Positions 50,699 through 60,407 of a stretch of DNA of 64,000 bases are shown here, piece by piece. Below the pieces are notes generated by a model. That model ran no database searches, was not told the DNA's origin, and saw only the letters and a list, made by a program, of their open reading frames with translations. This DNA is from Nevskia sp. (lineage in GTDB: Bacteria > Pseudomonadota > Gammaproteobacteria > Nevskiales > Nevskiaceae). How positions within the stretch are numbered: position 1 is the first letter of the stretch; the number at the start of each line of letters is the position of its first letter. Where the stretch lies: NCBI GenBank assembly GCA_023229645.1, contig JALNYU010000004.1, forward strand, positions 62,001-126,000, in the 5' to 3' direction. Both the position numbers and the translations under genes were made by a program.

Positions 50699-52243
50699 AT
50701 GAACATTCGGCCTTACGCGTTCGCCGCCGCAGTTGCCACAACGCTGGTCGCTGCGACCCAACTGCCAACGGCGCGGGCGGCCGCGCCGGAATACGAAATC
50801 GTGCCGTGCTGCAGTTTGTGCCCGAAAGCCAGCGATCCGCACGCCTACGATGGCTCTGATTATTTCGACGACTTCCGCAATCTGCTCGAAGGGCGCAACG
50901 GCTGGTTGTTCCGTTCAAAGCTCGATCTAACCACCGATATCCAAGTGGCCGAGGCGGCCTTGATTCAGCTGAAGCGTCTGGCCGAAGCACTACGCACGCA
51001 CGGCACCGAATTGGTCGTTATATTCCAGCCGCCGCGCGCACTCATGGACCCGGATCAGCTCACCCCTGAACAGCGTGCCAAGTATGATTTCGCGGCCGCG
51101 CACAGCAGCTACACGCAGGCCTTGGCGCGCTTCCGCGAAGCGGGCATTACCGTGCCGCCGCTTGATCGGCTCGTCGATGAGCACAAAGGCTATGTCTACT
51201 TCCTGCGCCGTGACCATCACTGGACCACTGAAGGCGCACGTCATTCGGCGCAAGTTATCGCAGAGGCCCTCCAAGCGATGCCCGCGTTCCAGGGCATTCC
51301 GCGCCAGCAGTTCGCGACGCGCGCCAGCGGCATCGCCGGCAAGCCGGGGACTTTGCAGAAAGTGGCGTCGCAAATCTGCGGCGGCCAGTATTCGCTGCAG
51401 TACTACACAACCTATGTCACTGAGCCTGTTAATAGCGGTACCGAGGCAGCGGCTTCCAGCAATGCCTTGCTCGACGATAGCACTAGCGGCGCTGGCGGCT
51501 TATTGGATAGCGACGGTGAAATTCCAGAGATCGCGCTGGTCGGCAGCAGCAATAGCGATCAAATCGGCACGTACAATTTTGGTGGCTTCTTAAAGCAATA
51601 TCTCGGCGCCGATTTCTTAAATGCCGCGATCACCGGCGCCGGCTACGAAGGCGCGTTGCTGCGCTATCTGCCGAGTGAGGCCTTTCAGAAGCATCCGCCG
51701 AAAATTCTGATCTGGGAGATGCCGTGGTGGTCGTGGCCGCGTGACGACGGCAGCCCGTATCGAACCTTTAATCCGTACCGCACGTTTCGGCAAGCCGTTC
51801 CGTTGGTGAACAACGGCTGCCGCGGCCGTCCCGCTTTGCTCACTAAAGACATCCAGCTCCACGCTGGCAGCAACGAAGTCTTGTTTAACGGCGGCGGCAA
51901 AGTTCAGCCGTTCACCAGCGAAAACCACTGGCTAGACTTTCAGTTTGACGATCCCGGTGTACAGCAATTCAGCGGCACGATTTGGTATCTGAGCGGTCAG
52001 CGCGAATCGTTGAAGCTGCACTTCAAGGAGTACGTCAATAACGACGGCCGCTTTGTCGCCGAGCTGCGGAATGATCAACAAGACTATGCCAATGCCACTT
52101 TCCTCGGCGCGACAGTTGAACTCGATGCCGAACCGCCCGCGCCGTTGCACGTGACCGCCTCGCTTTGCACCGCAGTCCGAGCGCCATCACCCACACCGCG
52201 GAAAACCACCGTGGCTCGGAGCGAAAAACATGCGCAACGCTGA
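50699..52243 (+). CDS. algX: alginate O-acetyltransferase AlgX (SGNH domain plus CBM)
   Basis: Periplasmic enzyme that transfers acetyl groups to the polymer and is part of the export scaffold, 514 residues from the ATG at 50699. Signal peptide ~1-28. SGNH domain: Asp and His in FLRRDHHWTTEGARHSAQV, the serine in ALVGSSNSDQIGTYNFGG, and IWEMPWWSW. A C-terminal carbohydrate-binding domain follows (~385-490; ENHWLDFQFDDPG). CCSLCPKASDP and the later Cys support disulfides as in Pseudomonas AlgX (474 residues). An upstream ATG at 50675, inside algF, is less likely. Confidence 0.93.
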   Translation: MNIRPYAFAAAVATTLVAATQLPTARAAAPEYEIVPCCSLCPKASDPHAYDGSDYFDDFRNLLEGRNGWLFRSKLDLTTDIQVAEAALIQLKRLAEALRTHGTELVVIFQPPRALMDPDQLTPEQRAKYDFAAAHSSYTQALARFREAGITVPPLDRLVDEHKGYVYFLRRDHHWTTEGARHSAQVIAEALQAMPAFQGIPRQQFATRASGIAGKPGTLQKVASQICGGQYSLQYYTTYVTEPVNSGTEAAASSNALLDDSTSGAGGLLDSDGEIPEIALVGSSNSDQIGTYNFGGFLKQYLGADFLNAAITGAGYEGALLRYLPSEAFQKHPPKILIWEMPWWSWPRDDGSPYRTFNPYRTFRQAVPLVNNGCRGRPALLTKDIQLHAGSNEVLFNGGGKVQPFTSENHWLDFQFDDPGVQQFSGTIWYLSGQRESLKLHFKEYVNNDGRFVAELRNDQQDYANATFLGATVELDAEPPAPLHVTASLCTAVRAPSPTPRKTTVARSEKHAQR

Positions 52244-53345
52244 TGCCGGATTTTCAACGCGATTTCGATGCGCCATCGCGGCCATCGGCGCCACGCTCAC
52301 GCTTATCGCCGTTGCGCTTCCAGCCGCCGCCGCGCTCGTTCCACCGCCGGGCTATTACGGGCCGGTTGGGCACAGCGATGAAGCCTTCCGCTGCCCGGAT
52401 ATGCCAACGCCGTTTACCGGCACGCTCGACTTCCCGAGCAAGTATGAAGGTTCCGGCAAAGCCCGAGATCAACTCAACGAAGCCTCTGATGCCGAGTACA
52501 AAGCCAAGAGCAAGCCGATCAGCGATATGGAAAAAGGCATCAACAAAATTGTCGACAAATACATGGAAACTGGCAAACCTGAAGCCTTGCAGTGCGCACT
52601 AGCCTGGTACGGCGCCTGGAGTCACGCGCAGGCTTTGCTCGGGGATTCTGTCTCGCACACCGGGAAGTCGGTGCGAAAATGGTCGCTGGCGAGCCTCTCG
52701 GGCGCTTGGCTTCATCTAAAATTTTCTTCATCGAAGCCGCTCGCCGCCTATCCTGAACAAACGCAGCAAATCGAAAGCTGGCTGAATGACATCGTTAACA
52801 AAGTCGTCACCGAATGGGACGAAAACGCGCCTTCGGAAAAATTAAACAACCATTTCTACTGGGCGGCGTGGAGTGTCATGGCAACCAGTATTGTGACCGA
52901 CCGGCGCGATCTGTTCGACTGGGCGGCACGGATTTACAACGGCTTCGCCAAGCAAGTGGATGCCGAGGGTTACCTGCACAACGAGCTCGTCCGCAACACG
53001 CGCGCCTTGAGCTATCACAACTTTGCGATCACGCCGCTAGCGATGATCGCCGCGTTCGGCAAAGCGAACGGCGTCAACTTGCCGGATGCCGGTGGTGGCG
53101 CATTAGCACGTCTGGCGAATCGCACATTGCAAGGCATCGCCAAGCCGCAGATGTTCCAAGACAAAACCGGCTATCGGCAACTATTGGAAGGGCTCGACGA
53201 ACCGGGCGGCAAGCTCGTCTGGCTAGAACCGTATTGCTGGAGTCTTAGCTGCAGCGCCGCCATCATCAGCCAACGGAACGGCTTGCGCCCGCTAAAAAAC
53301 GCCCGCCTGGGCGGCAATATGACGCGGGTGTTCGAAAAAGATTAA
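52230..53345 (+). CDS. algL: periplasmic poly(mannuronate) lyase (AlgL, PL5)
   Basis: Alginate lyase of family PL5 that clears polymer misrouted into the periplasm. 371 residues, close to Pseudomonas AlgL (367). Signal peptide ~1-33. Active-site motifs NNHFYWAAWSVMATSIVTDR and HNELVRNTRALSYHNFAITP are present, with the Lys/His/Arg/Tyr residues of PL5 enzymes. GGAG lies ~10 nt upstream and the start overlaps algX by 14 bp. Last gene of the operon; no clear terminator in the 72 bp before the facing gene. Confidence 0.94.
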   Translation: MRNADAGFSTRFRCAIAAIGATLTLIAVALPAAAALVPPPGYYGPVGHSDEAFRCPDMPTPFTGTLDFPSKYEGSGKARDQLNEASDAEYKAKSKPISDMEKGINKIVDKYMETGKPEALQCALAWYGAWSHAQALLGDSVSHTGKSVRKWSLASLSGAWLHLKFSSSKPLAAYPEQTQQIESWLNDIVNKVVTEWDENAPSEKLNNHFYWAAWSVMATSIVTDRRDLFDWAARIYNGFAKQVDAEGYLHNELVRNTRALSYHNFAITPLAMIAAFGKANGVNLPDAGGGALARLANRTLQGIAKPQMFQDKTGYRQLLEGLDEPGGKLVWLEPYCWSLSCSAAIISQRNGLRPLKNARLGGNMTRVFEKD

Positions 53346-53417
53346 CGTACCAGCGCCACACTTGTAGCGCGAACCGGCAGCCGTTTTAACGCCGCGCCGG
53401 GCCGCGTCGGCCGGCGA

Positions 53418-55091
53418 CTAATGGGGTAAGGCCCGCGCTATCAACGTCGTCATCGGCGCATGCACTGGCAACGTGCCGAATGCGGCGCCGTGTACGCCAG
53501 CGAGGCGCGTTTCGCAGAATGTGTCGGCCACTTGCCGATGGCCAGCGCCGATCAATAGCGCAGCCTGCAGCGTCAGCGCAAGACGCTCAGTGATGGTACG
53601 TGCGCGCAGCTCCAGCATTTCGGGATCAGCGAGTGCATCGGCCACGCTGGCGACAGCGGTGTCGAACGCCGGATGCCCCCCACGCGCTCGGTTGAGTTCC
53701 TCAAATAATGCGGCGCGCGTCACCGGCTCACGCGCTAATGCGCGCAGCACATCCAGGCATTGGATATTGCCGCTCCCCTCCCAAATCGAATTCAGCGGCG
53801 CCTGTCGGTACAGCCGCGGCATCGTCGTTTCTTCAACGTAGCCGACACCGCCAAGACATTCTTGGGCTTCGTTGACGAACACCGCTGCGCGCTTACAAAT
53901 CCAGTATTTTCCGATCGCAGTCGCAATCCGTGCAAACGCCGCTTCGGCGGGATCGCGCGGGCTAGCATCAATGGCGCGGGCCACGCGCGCCGTTAATGCT
54001 GTGTGCGCTTCTGACTCTAAAGCTAAGTCGGCGAGCACATTGCGCATTAGCGGCTGCTCACATAGAAACTTTCCAAACGCTTTGCGATAGCGCGTGTGGT
54101 GCAGCGCCTGCGTCAGCGCTTGTCGCATCAAGCTGGCGGAGCCGATCATGCAGTCTTGCCGCGTCAGCGCCACCATTTCAAGGATCGTCGCAACGCCACG
54201 GCCTTCCTCGCCAACCAAGTGCGCGCTGGCGCCTTGGAACTCCACTTCGGAACTGGCATTACTCCAATCGCCGAGTTTGTCTTTCAGCCGTTGGATGCAG
54301 ATGGCATTGCGCGCGCCGTTGGCGGCAAAACGCGGCAGTAGAAAGCAGGACAAACCGCCGTCGCCATGCCCGGCGATTTTTGCCAGCACTAGAAACGCGT
54401 CCGACATTGGCGCCGAAAAAAACCATTTGTGGCCGACCAATTCGTATTCGCCGCCGCCGAGCGGATACGCCAGCGTGCTATTGCTGCGTACGTCAGACCC
54501 ACCTTGCTTTTCGGTCATGCCCATGCCGATCGTAACGCCAGCTTTCTGCGTCATCGGCACGTGGCCGCCGTCGTAGGCGGTGGCAACGACTTTCGGCAGC
54601 CACTGCGCCGCCAACACCGGCTGATGACGCAGCGCCGGCACGCAAGCATAGGTCATCGTCAACGGGCAACTCGTGCCCTGATCGGCCTGATTGTGCAGAT
54701 AACTCAAGGCCATCCGCGCCACCTGTGCGGCAGGGCGATCGGCGTTACGCCATGCGAAGTTCGGCACGCCGTGCGCCACACCCAGTTCCATGATCCGGTG
54801 ATACGCCGGGTGAAATTCCACCTCATCGATCCGATTGCCGTAGCGATCGAACGGCTTGAACTTGGGCCGATTCTCGTTGGCCAACACGCCGAGCGGCATT
54901 AATGCGTCGCCGGCGATGCGGCCATACGCTGCAAGCTCAGCCTCAGCCCAAGCGCCGCCCTCACGCGCCACCGCTTCGCGCAGCGGTAAGTCCGTCGCCC
55001 ACAGATCGTATGGCACCAGCGGCGGCGGCTGATTTTCGACCATATGCGTGCGGAACACCGGTGCCTGACTAGGCGGCGCTTGCGGATCCAT
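53418..55091 (-). CDS. AidB-like acyl-CoA dehydrogenase
   Basis: 557-residue FAD enzyme of the acyl-CoA dehydrogenase superfamily, nearest in layout to E. coli AidB (541 residues), a protein of the adaptive response to alkylation with some isovaleryl-CoA dehydrogenase activity. Visible: MGMTEKQGGSDVRSNST (FAD contact), VGHKWFFSAPMSDAF, ECLGGVGYVEETTMPRLYRQ and NSIWEGSGNIQCLDVLRA. FHPAYHRIMELGVAHGV matches the AidB N-terminal region. It is followed upstream by the YqhA-like gene 13 bp away on the same strand. The physiological substrate is not evident. Confidence 0.87.
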   Translation of the reverse strand: MDPQAPPSQAPVFRTHMVENQPPPLVPYDLWATDLPLREAVAREGGAWAEAELAAYGRIAGDALMPLGVLANENRPKFKPFDRYGNRIDEVEFHPAYHRIMELGVAHGVPNFAWRNADRPAAQVARMALSYLHNQADQGTSCPLTMTYACVPALRHQPVLAAQWLPKVVATAYDGGHVPMTQKAGVTIGMGMTEKQGGSDVRSNSTLAYPLGGGEYELVGHKWFFSAPMSDAFLVLAKIAGHGDGGLSCFLLPRFAANGARNAICIQRLKDKLGDWSNASSEVEFQGASAHLVGEEGRGVATILEMVALTRQDCMIGSASLMRQALTQALHHTRYRKAFGKFLCEQPLMRNVLADLALESEAHTALTARVARAIDASPRDPAEAAFARIATAIGKYWICKRAAVFVNEAQECLGGVGYVEETTMPRLYRQAPLNSIWEGSGNIQCLDVLRALAREPVTRAALFEELNRARGGHPAFDTAVASVADALADPEMLELRARTITERLALTLQAALLIGAGHRQVADTFCETRLAGVHGAAFGTLPVHAPMTTLIARALPH

Positions 55092-55104
55092 CCGTTATCC
55101 CCGA

Positions 55105-55611
55105 TCAGTGATTATCGCGATGGCCGGCGAACGCAATCCGGTCAACATGGGCGAGGATAAATGCCGAGATCACAAACGCAAGATGCACTGCAGTCATCGT
55201 CAACAGGCGTTCCAGCGGAATTGAGCCACTGTTCAAATAGGTTTTTAACAGATGAATCGCCGAAATCGCGACCAAACTGGATGCGACTTTTAGCTTGATC
55301 GTGCCGGCGTCGTACTTGCCGAGCCAAGACGGCTTTTCGTTGTCTTCACGATTATCGATTGCAGAAACCATCGCTTCGTAGCTCGATAGCGCGACCATGA
55401 TCAACAGGTCACCGACCAGCGCCAAATCGATCAACGCCAGCGCCGCCAAAACCAATTCGGTTTCGCTAATTTCGATGATGTGCGCAAACAAGTGATACAG
55501 CTCGTTCGCGGCCTGCACCGCAAATACGATCAGCACCAAAACCAACACGATGTACAACGGCACCAGCAACCAACGACTGGCTAACAACAAGCGTTCGAAT
55601 TGACGCTCCAT
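55105..55611 (-). CDS. UPF0114/YqhA-family inner-membrane protein
   Basis: 168-residue membrane protein with about four helices, of the YqhA (TIGR00645, UPF0114) family of unknown function. Conserved stretches: LLASRWLLVPLYIVLVLVL, LALIDLALVGDLLIMVALSS and GTIKLKVASSLVAISAIHLL. It precedes the AidB-like gene by 13 bp on the same strand, so both may be co-transcribed, and is divergent from mfd. The ~190 bp between contain no recognisable feature beyond presumed promoters. Confidence 0.85.
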   Translation of the reverse strand: MERQFERLLLASRWLLVPLYIVLVLVLIVFAVQAANELYHLFAHIIEISETELVLAALALIDLALVGDLLIMVALSSYEAMVSAIDNREDNEKPSWLGKYDAGTIKLKVASSLVAISAIHLLKTYLNSGSIPLERLLTMTAVHLAFVISAFILAHVDRIAFAGHRDNH

Positions 55612-55809
55612 ACGGGTTTAATCCTCGCAATACGTGAGTGAATCGAAATCGATACTGGGCCGCCGAAAACGCAAACATCGCGTCAGCATCACCGTTGTAA
55701 GGATACCGCGGACGCTGCGGCAAACGGCGCACGCAGGAAAACCTACTGACAGGATCGCCGCATGCCGCCATAATTCGCAGCCTTAACTGTGGCCGACGCC
55801 TCCCTGCCC

Positions 55810-58800
55810 ATGCTGTTCTCCCCTATTCTGCCCACTGAGGAAGGCGCAACGCTGCGCTGGACCGGCCTGCCCGGCGCTGCTGCGGCGCTGGCGATTGCCG
55901 AAGCTGCGGCGCGCCACGGCGGCTTGGTGATCGCGGTCACCGGCGGCGAACAACAGGCTTATCACCTGGAAGAGGAACTGCGCTTCTTCGCCGGGCCGGA
56001 TCTGCCGGTTACACATTTTCCCGATACCGAAACGCTGCCGTACGATCCATTTTCGCCGCATCAGGAGATTTTGTCAGATCGCCTCGCGGCGCTCTACCGC
56101 TTGCCGACCCAAAAATACGGCATTTTGATCGTCACCGTCGGCACGCTATTAGAACGGTTGCCGCCACGCGCGTGGTTGGATGGCCGAGCACTGCTGCTGA
56201 AAGCTGGCGACAAACTACCACCGCACGCGTTTCGCGAACGCTTGGTTGCCGCCGGTTACCAAAGCGTTTCAGAAGTGCAAACCCAGGGCGAGTTCGCCAT
56301 CCGCGGCGCCTTGATCGACGTTTTTCCGATGGGCTCGCAAGACGCTTACCGCCTTGATCTGTTCGACGACGAAGTCGAAACCATCCGCGTTTTCGACCCC
56401 GAAACCCAGCGCTCGACCGATAAAGTCGGCGATATCCGCCTGTTGCCGGCGCGGGAATTCCCCACCGACAAAGAAGGCGTCGAAACCTTCCGTCGCCGTT
56501 ACCGCGAATATTTTCCCGGCGACCCGGCGCGTTCAAAAATTTATTCAGAAGTCAGCAAGCAATTGATGCCTGGCGGCGTCGAAGCCTATATGCCGTTGTT
56601 CTTCGCGCCGGAAAAAGGCCGAATGGCGACGCTGTTCGACTACCTGCCCGGCAATAGCTTGGTCATCGCCACCGAGGACATCGAACGCGCGCTGAGCGTG
56701 GAATGGAAGCAGATCGAGGAGCGTTACGAGCGCTATTCCGGCAACCTCGAACGGCCGTTGATGAAGCCGGCCGATCTGTTTGTCGCCCCCGAGCTGGCGC
56801 GCGAGGAACTGGCGCTGTATCCGCAGATCGTGATCGAGCCGCCTGCGGTAATTGCCGCCGACGCGCTGATCGATACGCCGCTACCGAATACGGCCGAGAA
56901 TTTCGACTGCCAGCCGCTGCCGGCCGAGGCCGAAGCCGTACGCGCGTTTGTACGCCAGATCCGCGATCCTGAACGCATCCTGTTTATCGCCGAATCGGCT
57001 GGGCGCCGCGAAGCCTTGCTGGGCTGGCTAAAGCCGCTCGGCGTGCTGCCGCGGCTACACGATAACTGGCCGCAGTTCGCGGCCGACAAAAACCGCTACG
57101 GCATCGTCATTGGGCCGTTGCAAGACGGTTTGAATCTGCGCTCGGCGCAGGTCGCGGTGATCGCCGAAGCGCAAGTCTTTGGCCAACGTGCGCCGGTTAG
57201 TCTGCGTAAGCGCGGCAAGATTCGTGATCCGGAAACGATCCTGCGTGATCTGAATGATCTCAAGCTCGGCGCACCGGTAGTGCATGTTCAGCACGGCGTC
57301 GGCCGCTATCGCGGGCTGATCCGGCTTGATGCCGGCGGCGTCGAAGCTGAATATCTCGTGTTGGAATACGCCAGCCGAGACGGCGGCACCGATGGCGACA
57401 AGCTCTACGTACCGGTCGCCTCGCTGAATCTCATTCATCGCTACACCGGCGCTGAATCCGAAGCCGCGCCGCTGCACACGCTGGGCTCGGAACGCTGGGC
57501 GAAGGCGCAAGCCAAAGCCAAAGAGCGCGCCGCTGATGTCGCCGCCGAACTGCTGCAGGTGCAAGCACGCCGCGCCGCCCGCGAAGGTATGGCGCTGCCG
57601 GTTGACGAAGCTGATTACGCCCGTTTCTGTGCCGGCTTCCCGTTCTTGACCACTGGCGACCAGCAAAAAGCGATCGACGCCGTGCTCGCCGATCTCGCCA
57701 GCAGCAAGCCGATGGACCGTGTGGTCTGCGGCGACGTCGGCTTTGGCAAAACTGAGGTTGCGCTACGCGCCGCTTTTGCCGCCGCGTCTGCAGGCAAGCA
57801 AGTTTGCGTACTGGCACCGACGACGCTGCTGGTACAGCAGCACGAAAAAAACTTCCGCGACCGTTTCGCGCAATTTGGCGATGGTCCGTTCGGCCAGCCG
57901 ATCCGCATCGCCGGTTTATCGCGTCTGCGTACGGCGAAGGAACAAACCGCGCTGCTGAAAGATCTGGCCGAAGGCAAGATCGATATCGTCATCGGCACGC
58001 ATCGGCTGCTGCAAGATGATGTTCGATTTGCCGATCTCGGCATTGTCATCGTCGATGAAGAACACCGTTTCGGCGTGCGCCACAAAGAGCGGCTAAAGAA
58101 CTTCCGCGCCGAAGTTCATTTGCTGACGCTCACCGCGACGCCGATTCCGCGCACGCTGAACATGAGCATGGCCGGGCTGCGCGATCTCTCCATCATCGCC
58201 ACTCCGCCGGCCTCGCGTTTAGCAATCCGTACGTTTGTCGCCGAATGGGACAGCGCGCTGGTTTACGAGGCCTGCTTGCGTGAATTGCGCCGCGGCGGCC
58301 AAATCTATTTTCTGCACAATGAAGTCAAGGATATCGAACGCTTTGCCAGCGAAATCCAAACGCTGGTGCCAGAAGGCAAAGTGCGCTTCGCGCACGGCCA
58401 GATGCGCGAACGCGAACTCGAGCAGGTCATGCTCGACTTCTACCACGCCCGTTTCAATATTCTGGTTTGCACGACGATTATCGAATCCGGCATCGACGTG
58501 CCAACGGCGAACACGATCCTGATTGATCGCGCCGACCATCTTGGCCTAGCGCAGTTGCATCAGCTGCGCGGCCGCGTCGGCCGTAGCCATCACCGGGCGT
58601 ATGCCTATTTGCTGGTGCCATCTAAGCGCAGCTTGAGCGCTGACGCCGAGCGTCGCCTGACGGCGATTGAGGAACTCGGCGAACTCGGCTCTGGCTTCGC
58701 GCTGGCAACGCACGATCTCGAAATTCGCGGCGCTGGCGAGCTGCTCGGCGAGAACCAAAGTGGCCAGATTGAAGAAATTGGCTTCACGCTGTACGCCGAG

Positions 58801-59325
58801 TTGCTGGCCGACGCCGTTCGCGCGCTACGCGGCGGGCATATCGCCGATACGCCGTTTGGCCACGCGGCCTGTGAAGTCGATCTCGGCGTTTCTGCGCTTA
58901 TCCCTGAAGAATATGTGCCCGATGTCCACACGCGTCTGGTGCTGTACAAGCGCGTCGCTGAAACCCACAGCGAAGCGGAACTAGGCGAGCTAAAGGTGGA
59001 ATTGATCGACCGTTTCGGCTTGCTGCCCGGACAAACCGAGCGCTTGTTCGAAGCCGCGCAGCTACGCCAACTCGGAGAAGCCTTAGGTTTGACCAAGATC
59101 CGCGTGGGCGGCAAGAACGCGATGCTCGACTTTGGGCCGCAGCCCCGTATTGAACCGATCAAACTAATCAAGCTGATCCAATCACAGCCGAAGGTCTACA
59201 AACTCGAAGGCCAGAAACGTTTGACCGTCAACGCCCGCGAACTGGAAGAACCCGCAACCCGCTTCGTCTTGTTAACCGCTCTTCTACAACGCCTCGGCGC
59301 GACGCCGGAAACAAAAAAAATATGA
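55810..59325 (+). CDS. mfd: transcription-repair coupling factor (Mfd)
   Basis: ATP-dependent DNA translocase that removes stalled RNA polymerase and recruits UvrA. 1171 residues from the ATG at 55810; a GTG at 55789 adds seven residues and neither has a strong ribosome site. Order: UvrB-homology region (~20-340; YDPFSPHQEILSDRLAALYR), RNA-polymerase-interacting domain (~480-550; DKLYVPVASLNLIHRY), helicase Walker A GDVGFGKTEVALRAAF, DEEH box VIVDEEHRFGV, TRG motif region (RGRVGRSHHRAYAYLL), and C-terminal regulatory domain. Length matches E. coli Mfd (1148). Overlaps the acyltransferase gene by 4 bp. Confidence 0.97.
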   Translation: MLFSPILPTEEGATLRWTGLPGAAAALAIAEAAARHGGLVIAVTGGEQQAYHLEEELRFFAGPDLPVTHFPDTETLPYDPFSPHQEILSDRLAALYRLPTQKYGILIVTVGTLLERLPPRAWLDGRALLLKAGDKLPPHAFRERLVAAGYQSVSEVQTQGEFAIRGALIDVFPMGSQDAYRLDLFDDEVETIRVFDPETQRSTDKVGDIRLLPAREFPTDKEGVETFRRRYREYFPGDPARSKIYSEVSKQLMPGGVEAYMPLFFAPEKGRMATLFDYLPGNSLVIATEDIERALSVEWKQIEERYERYSGNLERPLMKPADLFVAPELAREELALYPQIVIEPPAVIAADALIDTPLPNTAENFDCQPLPAEAEAVRAFVRQIRDPERILFIAESAGRREALLGWLKPLGVLPRLHDNWPQFAADKNRYGIVIGPLQDGLNLRSAQVAVIAEAQVFGQRAPVSLRKRGKIRDPETILRDLNDLKLGAPVVHVQHGVGRYRGLIRLDAGGVEAEYLVLEYASRDGGTDGDKLYVPVASLNLIHRYTGAESEAAPLHTLGSERWAKAQAKAKERAADVAAELLQVQARRAAREGMALPVDEADYARFCAGFPFLTTGDQQKAIDAVLADLASSKPMDRVVCGDVGFGKTEVALRAAFAAASAGKQVCVLAPTTLLVQQHEKNFRDRFAQFGDGPFGQPIRIAGLSRLRTAKEQTALLKDLAEGKIDIVIGTHRLLQDDVRFADLGIVIVDEEHRFGVRHKERLKNFRAEVHLLTLTATPIPRTLNMSMAGLRDLSIIATPPASRLAIRTFVAEWDSALVYEACLRELRRGGQIYFLHNEVKDIERFASEIQTLVPEGKVRFAHGQMRERELEQVMLDFYHARFNILVCTTIIESGIDVPTANTILIDRADHLGLAQLHQLRGRVGRSHHRAYAYLLVPSKRSLSADAERRLTAIEELGELGSGFALATHDLEIRGAGELLGENQSGQIEEIGFTLYAELLADAVRALRGGHIADTPFGHAACEVDLGVSALIPEEYVPDVHTRLVLYKRVAETHSEAELGELKVELIDRFGLLPGQTERLFEAAQLRQLGEALGLTKIRVGGKNAMLDFGPQPRIEPIKLIKLIQSQPKVYKLEGQKRLTVNARELEEPATRFVLLTALLQRLGATPETKKI

Positions 59326-60407
59326 CCCCGGCTACCGCGCCGGGCGTGGCCGTTGCGCCAATCCCGCAGAACAACTTCAACTTACTGCGGCTGTGTTTTG
59401 CGATGCTCGTGGTGTTCTCGCACTGCTTTGAAGTTGTTGACCGCAACCGTGTGCGCGAGCCGTTTGATCGGCTTTTCCACACGCTATCGTTGGGCGATCT
59501 CGCCGTCGATGGCTTCTTTCTACTCAGTGGCTTCTTGATTTTGCACAGCTGGCAGCGCGACCCGCGTTTTTCAGCATTTATGATGCGGCGCATTTTGCGC
59601 ATTCACCCGGGCTTTATCGTCGCAACGCTGGTCGGCGGCTTGCTGGTAGCACCGCTATTTGCCGCTAGCGCCGCAGGTTATTGGTCGGCGCTGGAACCTG
59701 GGAAGTTCGTCGGCTGCATGCTGCTGCTCTGCGAACCGATGGTGCCGCCGAGTTTCGCTGGCCTGCCGTACCCGGATCTAAACGGCGCGATGTGGACGAT
59801 TCAATACGAGTTCCTCTGCTACACACTGGTGGCCGTCGTCGGCGTCATCGGCCTTGCGGGATCGCGGGCGCTGTGGCTAGTCTTGCTCGTTGCCGCGATC
59901 ATTGCGAGCTTCTTTCCTGACACGTTCATGGCGCTGAAAGGCGGTGACAAAGTACGCTGGCTCATCTGTGACGAGCCGCCGAGCTTTATCCGTTTTATGA
60001 CGTTCTTTAGCGCCGGCGCCTTGTTTTATCTAAACCGTGCCCGTATTACCTTGCACGGGAAATGGGCGCTGCCGCTGGCAGTGTTGTGCTTTGTCGCGCT
60101 CTTCCGCTTCGACACTGGCAAAATCGTGCTGCCGATCGCAGGGGCCTACGTGCTGTTCTGGCTTGCATTCAAGCCGCTACCCGCCAATGCGCTATCGCGG
60201 TTTTGTGCGAAGCGAGACCTTTCCTATGGCGTGTATTTATACGGTTGGCCGGGCCAGCAGTCGCTGCTATTTCTGCTAAGGCCGATCTCGCCGTATCTGT
60301 TATATCTACCCGCTGCAGCCGTGGCCTTGGTCTGCGGCGCCTTGAGTTGGGTGCTGATCGAACAGCGCTTTCTGCGCCTGAAACCGGGTGGCGCCAGTCG
60401 TCACTAA
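59322..60407 (+). CDS. acyltransferase-3 family (OafA/YrhL-like) membrane protein
   Basis: 361-residue integral membrane protein with ~10 helices of the acyltransferase-3 family, which O-acylates lipopolysaccharide, peptidoglycan or exported sugars. N-terminal NFNLLRLCFAMLVVFSHCFE with the conserved His of the R/K-x10-H motif, GDLAVDGFFLLSGFLILHSW and MMRRILRIHPGF are typical. Starts in an ATGA overlap with mfd, an odd pairing with no obvious functional link; its substrate is unknown. The stop overlaps the facing gene's stop by 4 bp. Confidence 0.88.
   Translation: MTPATAPGVAVAPIPQNNFNLLRLCFAMLVVFSHCFEVVDRNRVREPFDRLFHTLSLGDLAVDGFFLLSGFLILHSWQRDPRFSAFMMRRILRIHPGFIVATLVGGLLVAPLFAASAAGYWSALEPGKFVGCMLLLCEPMVPPSFAGLPYPDLNGAMWTIQYEFLCYTLVAVVGVIGLAGSRALWLVLLVAAIIASFFPDTFMALKGGDKVRWLICDEPPSFIRFMTFFSAGALFYLNRARITLHGKWALPLAVLCFVALFRFDTGKIVLPIAGAYVLFWLAFKPLPANALSRFCAKRDLSYGVYLYGWPGQQSLLFLLRPISPYLLYLPAAAVALVCGALSWVLIEQRFLRLKPGGASRH

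Noticed and set aside
53346..53417. G+C-rich hairpin (GCCGG/CCGGC) between algL and the AidB-like gene as a terminator
   Set aside because: Short stem and no T run on either strand.
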